Of a stretch of DNA of 58,455 bases, positions 55,113 through 58,455 are shown one piece after another. This DNA comes from Seribacter sulfatis (GTDB taxonomy: Bacteria; Verrucomicrobiota; Verrucomicrobiia; Opitutales; Seribacteraceae). Position numbers and translations under genes: made by a program. A model generated the notes under the pieces. The model worked only from the letters and a program-made list of their open reading frames with translations. It did not search any database and was not told the origin of the DNA. The stretch is from assembly GCF_964187635.1 (NCBI RefSeq), contig NZ_CAXLMO010000043.1, positions 1 to 58,455 of the forward strand, given 5' to 3'. Positions within the stretch are counted from its first letter, which is position 1. Each line of letters starts with the position of its first letter.

Positions 55113-57113
55113 TTATTTTTCCTTTTTATCAAGAACCGGATCAAACCAAGCGGGAATAATTTCTAAATCCGCTTTCTCTCCGATACAGTAAACAACATCA
55201 CCCACTTCTAAAACCGTATCCGCTAGTCGGTGTAAAATAAGTTCTTCTTCCCTCTTAATTGCGATTACCAAAACGCCTGTTTTTTCAGCAATTTTAAGTT
55301 CTTTTGGGGACTTCGATTCTGCTCTGCTTCCAGCAATGAGGAGAATATTTTCTACGGTTAAGTCCTTCAGTTCTTCGTGGTCACGAATCGGAAGTGCATC
55401 TTCTTTAAATTCCCGGTCCGAGTGCATGGTTTGTGAACGGGCATGATCAATTTCGCGGATAATCAAATTTCGGGGAACTTCCAATTTTCTAAGAACACGG
55501 GAGAGAACTTCTAATCCCCCCTCGACCTCGCAGGCAATTACACCAGCGGGCTTGAATTTGTTAAAATCTTCTACCCCTATCATGTATTGCGTTCGTACAA
55601 AGATTGGAACATTCACTTGCAGTCGATCAATCGTAGCTAATACCCGTTCGGTTGCTCCATGATCGTTAATCATAACCACAACGGCACGTGCAGATTCAAG
55701 GTGAGCATGGCCAAGTGCTTCCTCACTGGTTGCATCGGCGTAATAGACAGGATCTCCCCGCCCCCGTCCTCGCGAGACATTATCGGAGTTCATTTCCAAA
55801 ACAACTGTTTCGATTGATAATGTTCGCAGACTTGCTGTCAAAAGTTCCCCAGAAATTCCATATCCGATGATAATGACATGGTCATTGTGACCCACTGTTT
55901 TCTGCTCCAGATCTTCCGCACTCTTCGTTCGCAATAACTTCGCCAGTGGATCGAGGACCCTTTCTCCTGCAGTGAAATGGGGAGCCTTGTATACAATTAA
56001 AGGAGTGAGGAACATACTGAGGATTCCCGCATTTAAAAGCGGTGCAATCTCATCGCTTGAAAGAACATCTTCTTGAATTGCTAATTGGATTAGAACAAAC
56101 CCAAATTCACCGAACTGAGCCAAGCCTACCCCAGCCAGCCAAGCTGCTCTTGGAGGGAAACGCATAAACATGGCAGCGAGGGAAGCGATGAGTCCTTTAC
56201 CAAAAAGAAAAGCAAGTAAGAGGAGGAGAACTTCACCCGTATAATCAAACAACACATCAAAATTAAAAAACATTCCAATCGATACAAAAAAGAAACTTAC
56301 AAAGACATCCTTGAGCGGTAGGATATCCCCCATGGCTCGATGCCGAAAGTCGGTGTCTGCCACAATCATGCCGGCAAGGAAAGAACCAAGGGCAAGGGAA
56401 AGCCCGGTCAGAGAGGTGAGGTAAGCAGTGCCAATACATAGGCAGAGGACAGTGAGAATGAACACCTCGCTACTTCGACTTGCATCCACCCATTTGAAAA
56501 GTAAGGGAACCAATTTACGGGAACAGACGAAAAGTGCAGTTACCATTAAAACTGCTTGTGCCATCGCTATCCCAATTTCTTTCCATACATACAAATTCTC
56601 TAAGCCCTGCGAGAGAAGGGGAATAATTAAGACCATTGGTACAATGCAAAGGTCTTGAAATATAAGGGTCCCCACAATAAATCGACCATGGGGGGCATCT
56701 AATTCATTTCTTTCATTAAGTGTGCGCAAAACCAAAGCGGTGCTCGACAAGGCAAAGACAAACCCATACACGATTGCTTCTGGTAGGGGGCGATTTAATG
56801 AGAGGGCAACTACTGTTGTAATAGAGGCAGTTGCACCCACCTGTAATAGCCCACCCAATGCAACCTGTCTGAAAATATGTTTTAGTCGGCCGAGGGAGAA
56901 TTCTAATCCGATAGTAAATAATAGGAAAACCACACCAACTTCGGCAATCACTTCAATAGTTTCTGAATCATTGGCCAAAGAAAGTCCGTGCGGGCCGACC
57001 AAAGCACCTGTTAGCACTAAACCTGCGACAACTGGTAGTTTAAAACGACCAAGCACAAGAGTCACAATTATGCTTACTGTTGCAATGAGAGTTATTTCTT
57101 CAAGAAAATGCAT
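55113..57113 (-). CDS. Monovalent cation:proton antiporter with RCK domains (KefB/CPA2 type)
   Basis: Inner-membrane K+/H+ or Na+/H+ antiporter of the CPA2 family. About twelve helices (residues 1-385) include LGSFLAGMIVADTDFRH. They are followed by an RCK-N (TrkA-N) NAD-binding domain starting near 410 (HVIIIGYGISGELL) and an RCK-C domain at the end. The RCK portion would regulate transport by NAD(H) or nucleotide. 666 residues. It lies between two paralogous YwqK/MORN-like genes. Confidence 0.9.
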   Translation of the reverse strand: MHFLEEITLIATVSIIVTLVLGRFKLPVVAGLVLTGALVGPHGLSLANDSETIEVIAEVGVVFLLFTIGLEFSLGRLKHIFRQVALGGLLQVGATASITTVVALSLNRPLPEAIVYGFVFALSSTALVLRTLNERNELDAPHGRFIVGTLIFQDLCIVPMVLIIPLLSQGLENLYVWKEIGIAMAQAVLMVTALFVCSRKLVPLLFKWVDASRSSEVFILTVLCLCIGTAYLTSLTGLSLALGSFLAGMIVADTDFRHRAMGDILPLKDVFVSFFFVSIGMFFNFDVLFDYTGEVLLLLLAFLFGKGLIASLAAMFMRFPPRAAWLAGVGLAQFGEFGFVLIQLAIQEDVLSSDEIAPLLNAGILSMFLTPLIVYKAPHFTAGERVLDPLAKLLRTKSAEDLEQKTVGHNDHVIIIGYGISGELLTASLRTLSIETVVLEMNSDNVSRGRGRGDPVYYADATSEEALGHAHLESARAVVVMINDHGATERVLATIDRLQVNVPIFVRTQYMIGVEDFNKFKPAGVIACEVEGGLEVLSRVLRKLEVPRNLIIREIDHARSQTMHSDREFKEDALPIRDHEELKDLTVENILLIAGSRAESKSPKELKIAEKTGVLVIAIKREEELILHRLADTVLEVGDVVYCIGEKADLEIIPAWFDPVLDKKEK

Positions 57114-57257
57114 TGATTATTTCTGTTATGATTTAAAAGCATGTGATTAAGCACAACCCTACTTGTTGCTTTTTTTGGGCATGAGCTCAAACAATATTGA
57201 ATTTTTATTTATGCAGTTAGATTGACTATTTTCCTCGAGTGCTTCTAGCATCATTTT

Positions 57258-58091
57258 GTGAAGTTATACTCCATCTATTTTCAAAGTTTAATTGTGGCAT
57301 TATGTTGCCAATGGGCAAGTGGAGCACAGTACCCTAATTTTGATGATCGCTCGGTGGTTACAAAAATTATCTCAGATGCATTGGTTGGGGAGTGGGATGA
57401 ATTCAATAACAAGTCTTTACCTTTTGCCGAGTTTAGGCAAAAGCAAGGACTTCAATATGAAAGGGCAGGTGCCCAACCATACTCTGGTTTTTACGTACAG
57501 TTGGACGGAAACAAAAGAATACGCAATCTGAGGCATTTTCAGGAAGGGGTTATGGACGGACCTGTTGTTAGTTGGCGAGAAAATGGGCTTAAATTTCATC
57601 AGGGCAATTATTCACTTGGTAAAAAAAACGGAATACAAAGTTCTTGGTCAGAAAATAATATGAAAATACTGGAGCAAAATTACCAAATGGGGAAATTGGA
57701 TGGATTATCTGTTCGATGGTTCAGAAATGGACAGAAGAGCTCGGAACAGATTTTTCAAAATGGAAAGATTGTTACTGCAATCGGTTGGAAGCCTAACGGT
57801 GAGAGATGCCCGTCTACCCGAGTGGTTGATGGAGTAGGGATGCTAGTGATTTACAATGATTTTGGTGAGGAAGCTAATCGGGAGGAGTATGTGGCAAATA
57901 AGCAAAATCGTTCAATTGAGAGATATTCCAACGGTAATATTCGAGAGGAGGGATACTATAAAAATAACCAAAAAGATGGACTTTGGGTTTATTATCGGTT
58001 GGATGGGAAAGAACATTTTCGAGTCACTTATCTAGAGGGAGAAAGAATTAAAACGGAGTTTTCAACTGGGGCACTGGAAAATAGATTTTAG
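57258..58091 (+). CDS. YwqK/MORN-like secreted protein (copy B)
   Basis: Starts with GTG at 57258, giving a signal peptide (cleavage near ASGA-Q). The repeats (GNKRIRNLRHF, DGPVVSWRENG, KNGIQSSWSENN, LDGLSVRWFRNG) and the GWKPNGERCPST segment match copy A at 54329 in order and spacing. An extra repeat near the C terminus reads RYSNGNIREEGYYKNNQKDG. 277 residues. Function unknown; an envelope location is predicted. Confidence 0.8.
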   Translation: MKLYSIYFQSLIVALCCQWASGAQYPNFDDRSVVTKIISDALVGEWDEFNNKSLPFAEFRQKQGLQYERAGAQPYSGFYVQLDGNKRIRNLRHFQEGVMDGPVVSWRENGLKFHQGNYSLGKKNGIQSSWSENNMKILEQNYQMGKLDGLSVRWFRNGQKSSEQIFQNGKIVTAIGWKPNGERCPSTRVVDGVGMLVIYNDFGEEANREEYVANKQNRSIERYSNGNIREEGYYKNNQKDGLWVYYRLDGKEHFRVTYLEGERIKTEFSTGALENRF

Positions 58092-58109
58092 CACCAAAAG
58101 AAGCTCGCA

Positions 58110-58455
58110 TTAAGTAATTCATATGCACGAGTGCCAAGAAGGACCTACCAATCAATAGCTTTATACCCGGCAACTTCTTGGTTGCTTTAGCTTCAACCTT
58201 TGCAGGTTACTCAACTTGTTTTGCTACGTTTTTGGGCTGGGTTGGGGTGATGCCAGGTACTTTCGATAGCTTAATCCAATTTGTTCCATCAGGTCAGCAT
58301 AATCGTTACTTTTGAAATTGCCCGCCTTTGAGGAATTAGCGTACTTGTGTAACCGGATACGGGCCATTGGTCTTGCCTTCTTTTTCGATGTGGATCTGCA
58401 AGGATGGGAGGTTAATCGACTTAAAACTGTGGGGACATGGGGGTAAAAGTGAACT
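58110..58455 (-). pseudogene. Decayed GYF_2-domain gene (window edge)
   Basis: Reading the minus strand from the window edge, a GYF_2-type domain is recognisable: IHIEKEGKTNGPYPVTQVR, then an in-frame TAA (58336-58338), then FLKGGQFQK, a one-base slip with two stops, DGTNWIKLSKVPGITP, another TAA (58207-58209), a Pro/Lys/Ala linker and a hydrophobic LPGIKLLIG segment. GYF_2 followed by a linker and membrane helix is a common layout in this group. Several stops and compensating frameshifts indicate a pseudogene rather than sequencing error. Its 5' part lies beyond the window. Confidence 0.55.

Noticed and set aside
1..58455. CRISPR array, insertion sequence, prophage or integron
   Set aside because: No regular repeat-spacer pattern, transposase, integrase, recombinase or terminal inverted repeats were seen on either strand.

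Overview
The window is an ordinary chromosomal stretch of a Gram-negative bacterium. It carries 52 protein genes I would annotate with reasonable confidence, two tRNA genes, one clear pseudogene and a few coding remnants. Gene content points to Verrucomicrobiota, probably a marine Opitutae-like lineage. The pointers are an LPS pathway gene (kdsA), a SecA with an SEC-C tail, a PQQ-type beta-propeller protein, a CxPSR sulfatase, a ThuA-domain protein, a CehA/McbA-type PHP hydrolase, a Tat-type TIM-barrel isomerase and a GYF_2-type remnant. This assignment is inference from gene families; no 16S or ribosomal protein operon is present. The DNA is visibly AT-leaning, and most start codons lack a Shine-Dalgarno sequence.

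Layout. 1-6.4 kb: tRNA-Cys, an mgtE/epimerase pair, a two-TM protein, a PQQ-like protein and an MFS carrier. 6.4-10 kb: a sulfatase, then sucCD. 10-15.3 kb (minus strand): a tightly packed operon in the order HU-like, hisS, Tat-type metallophosphoesterase, aat, queF, kdsA, rsmG. 15.4-17.7 kb: a ClpX-like unfoldase coupled to ubiE/menG. 17.7-25.4 kb (minus): pfkB-kinase/DUF255, then terC, M3 peptidase, a small conserved protein and a secreted HExxH protein. 25.4-34.9 kb: mostly accessory metabolism (enolase-superfamily enzyme, CPBP-like membrane protein, fatty-acid desaturase, ThuA, PHP hydrolase with lipoprotein, histidine phosphatase, TIM-barrel isomerase). 35-36.5 kb: two tandem paralogous small proteins and a metallophosphatase. 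36.9-47.1 kb: tgt, C-type lectin protein, tRNA-Pro, HIBADH-type dehydrogenase, UXS, secA, rsmA, trpC, mazG and a YgjP-type peptidase. 47.1-58.5 kb: a secreted ankyrin protein, a ribE-UDG-thiN operon, a YHS-like protein, a DksA-like protein, a zinc alcohol dehydrogenase, and a KefB-type antiporter flanked by two paralogous YwqK/MORN-like proteins. At the end lies a decayed GYF_2 gene.

Functional links. queF and tgt supply two steps of queuosine modification. kdsA, and possibly the adjacent metallophosphoesterase (LpxG-like in Chlamydia), serve the LPS core and lipid A. rsmG, rsmA, hisS and aat are translation and turnover genes. UXS makes UDP-xylose for surface glycans.

No phage, insertion sequence, CRISPR or classical defence island is visible. 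The most unusual items are: a Tgt whose zinc site has lost two of its three cysteines; a family-4-like uracil-DNA glycosylase without the iron-sulfur cysteines; a ClpX-type unfoldase lacking the zinc domain but carrying an extra C-terminal region; the tandem small-protein family at 35.0-35.7 kb; and the GYF_2 pseudogene at the right edge.
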